From Rhodopirellula islandica (GTDB lineage: Bacteria; Planctomycetota; Planctomycetia; Pirellulales; Pirellulaceae): a stretch of 64,000 bases of DNA. The stretch lies in the NCBI RefSeq assembly GCF_001027925.1, contig NZ_LECT01000017.1:289536-353535 (forward strand). Reading direction: 5' to 3'. The translations under genes were made by a program, and so were the position numbers. Position 1 is the first letter of the stretch. The number at the start of each line of letters is the position of its first letter. Shown here piece after piece: positions 63,078 through 64,000 of this stretch. The notes below the pieces were generated by a model. That model was not told the origin of the DNA. It did not search any database and was given only the letters and a program-made list of their open reading frames with translations.

Positions 63078-63355
63078 CTGATTTGCCAACGACCAGCAAG
63101 AAGGATCAACCCGCCTTTGGTTGCGTGGTGTATGTCCAGCGAACGGCCAGTGGTCGCACGCGGGGTCGCGTTGCGAACTTGGAGGGGATCGAAACGGAAG
63201 GCGGCAGCGAGCGCGATGTGCTGGCGACGATCGTTCGCGATGTGCGAGCTCGGATCAGCGAGCACATGGGACGTGAAGAGGACGTGCCGTGGTTGGATCC
63301 GCCGGCGGAGAAGTTGCCCGATGAGGTCAAGCGGTTTCTGCCGCTGCACCTGTAG
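63074..63355 (+). CDS. Small conserved-looking hypothetical protein
   Basis: The 93-residue protein is translationally coupled to the preceding gene (ATGA overlap). It has a strand-rich start (QPAFGCVVYVQRTASGRTRG, RVANLEGIE), a helix with DVLATIVRDVRARISEHMG, and a short tail (VPWLDPPAEKLPDEVKRFLP). I recognise no named family. The pattern is that of a small alpha/beta domain conserved in operon context, and it may assist the Gfo/Idh/MocA-like partner. No membrane segment or signal peptide is present. Confidence 0.6.
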   Translation: MTDLPTTSKKDQPAFGCVVYVQRTASGRTRGRVANLEGIETEGGSERDVLATIVRDVRARISEHMGREEDVPWLDPPAEKLPDEVKRFLPLHL

Positions 63356-63444
63356 AGGAGGCCGCGAATGGAAAAGCGTTTCCATTTCAGCTGGCTTGGA
63401 AGCCCATCGTACGGGACGCGAACCGGAGGATCCTTCGGTGACCG

Positions 63445-63914
63445 GGCGGCGAACAACTGCCGTCGCTCCGCGACTTGGGGACTTCTGTGTGATGGGCGGA
63501 GGACCTTGGGTTGAAAACCCAAGGCTATCGGCTGTCGTCGCTCCGCGACTGGGGATCGGTGCCGGACGTTCTAATAACCGCGGAGCGGTGACAGTTGTCA
63601 GCCTCGGGTTTTCAACCCGAGGTCTTGGGCGTCACCCCCCTTGCTCGACAAGCCGCGGAGCGGCGACAGGTGGCGAGTGATGAGATGGGGGATTGATTGA
63701 AAAAGTGAAATTGACAATTGTAAATTGAAAAATGCGGGAGTTTGCGGCGAGGATGGCGACCAAACTAGGGAGCATTGGGCGCCAGGCGGCGGACAACTGT
63801 CGTCGCTCCGCGACTTGGGGACTTCTGTGTGATGGGCGGATATCCTTGGGTTGAAAACCCAAGGCTATCGGCTGCCGTCGCTCCGCGACTGGTGATCGGT
63901 GTCGGACGTTCTAA
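63445..63914. repeat. Two 130-bp direct repeats with palindromes, spaced by 340 bp
   Basis: Copies at 63445-63574 and 63785-63914 are nearly identical (GTCGCTCCGCGACTTGGGGA, then CTTCTGTGTGATGGGCGGA). Each contains a perfect 9-bp hairpin CCTTGGGTT/AACCCAAGG with a 3-nt loop, and two GTCGCTCCGCGAC palindromes. Between them a related hairpin, CCTCGGGTT/AACCCGAGG, lies at 63602-63622. The sequence from 63356 to the window end shows no other gene. Confidence 0.85.
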
Positions 63915-64000
63915 GCAGGTCGGCAGGAGTGATCAAGCACAATCATGTGAGCCGTTTGGGCGTTCGCCCCGGTTGTGCGTGAAAACCGTGGCTAACGCCA

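Overview
The window reads as a chromosomal segment of a marine planctomycete of the Pirellulaceae, most like Rhodopirellula. This is inferred from gene content and style: a type II secretion (T2SS) locus with very long secretin-type proteins, a dockerin/vanadium-haloperoxidase protein with a planctomycete-like N-terminal LExRxLL signature, many long secreted proteins, and several families of palindrome-rich tandem repeats between genes. No search was run, so the species is not claimed.

Left end (1-8244) is accessory DNA with a defence character. It holds a minus-strand SIR2-like gene (2719-3792) and an OLD-family ATPase/TOPRIM gene (644-2359), with a possible membrane-anchored companion upstream. 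Next comes a wrecked type I restriction-modification locus: an hsdM 5' fragment, no hsdS, an intact DUF3800 gene, and an hsdR remnant carrying an internal deletion, a frameshift and an amber stop.

8.7-13.6 kb holds a ceramidase-like secreted hydrolase, a rhomboid protease and a single-CxxCH exported protein, followed by three tandem copies of a 213-215 bp palindromic repeat.

13.6-36.4 kb is the main block, a T2SS locus. On the minus strand lie a GspD secretin with extra N-domains and a translationally coupled lipoprotein. Divergently, on the plus strand, lies a 2320-residue exported protein made almost entirely of tandem secretin-N-like modules (about 29, period about 62 residues in the cleanest part). 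It is followed by a tightly packed string: gspE, gspF, gspG, four minor pseudopilin genes (H, I, J, K), gspL, a GspM-like gene with a GspC/PilP-like C-terminus, and a small exported BON-like protein. The giant module protein is the most unusual object in the window. A fivefold 127-bp tandem repeat ends the block.

37-49 kb holds a glutathione-independent formaldehyde dehydrogenase-type gene, two hypothetical membrane proteins, an RND efflux set (adaptor, permease, outer-membrane factor), and a cytidylate-kinase-like gene with a small companion.

49-64 kb holds an orphan sigma-54 response regulator, a SHOCT-domain protein, the dockerin/haloperoxidase, a permease plus mannitol dehydrogenase operon, a REP-type tyrosine transposase bracketed by inverted repeats, a Cys-rich outer-membrane beta-barrel candidate, a transglutaminase-like exported protein, and a degenerate Gfo/Idh/MocA-family protein. 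The right edge is another palindromic repeat cluster.
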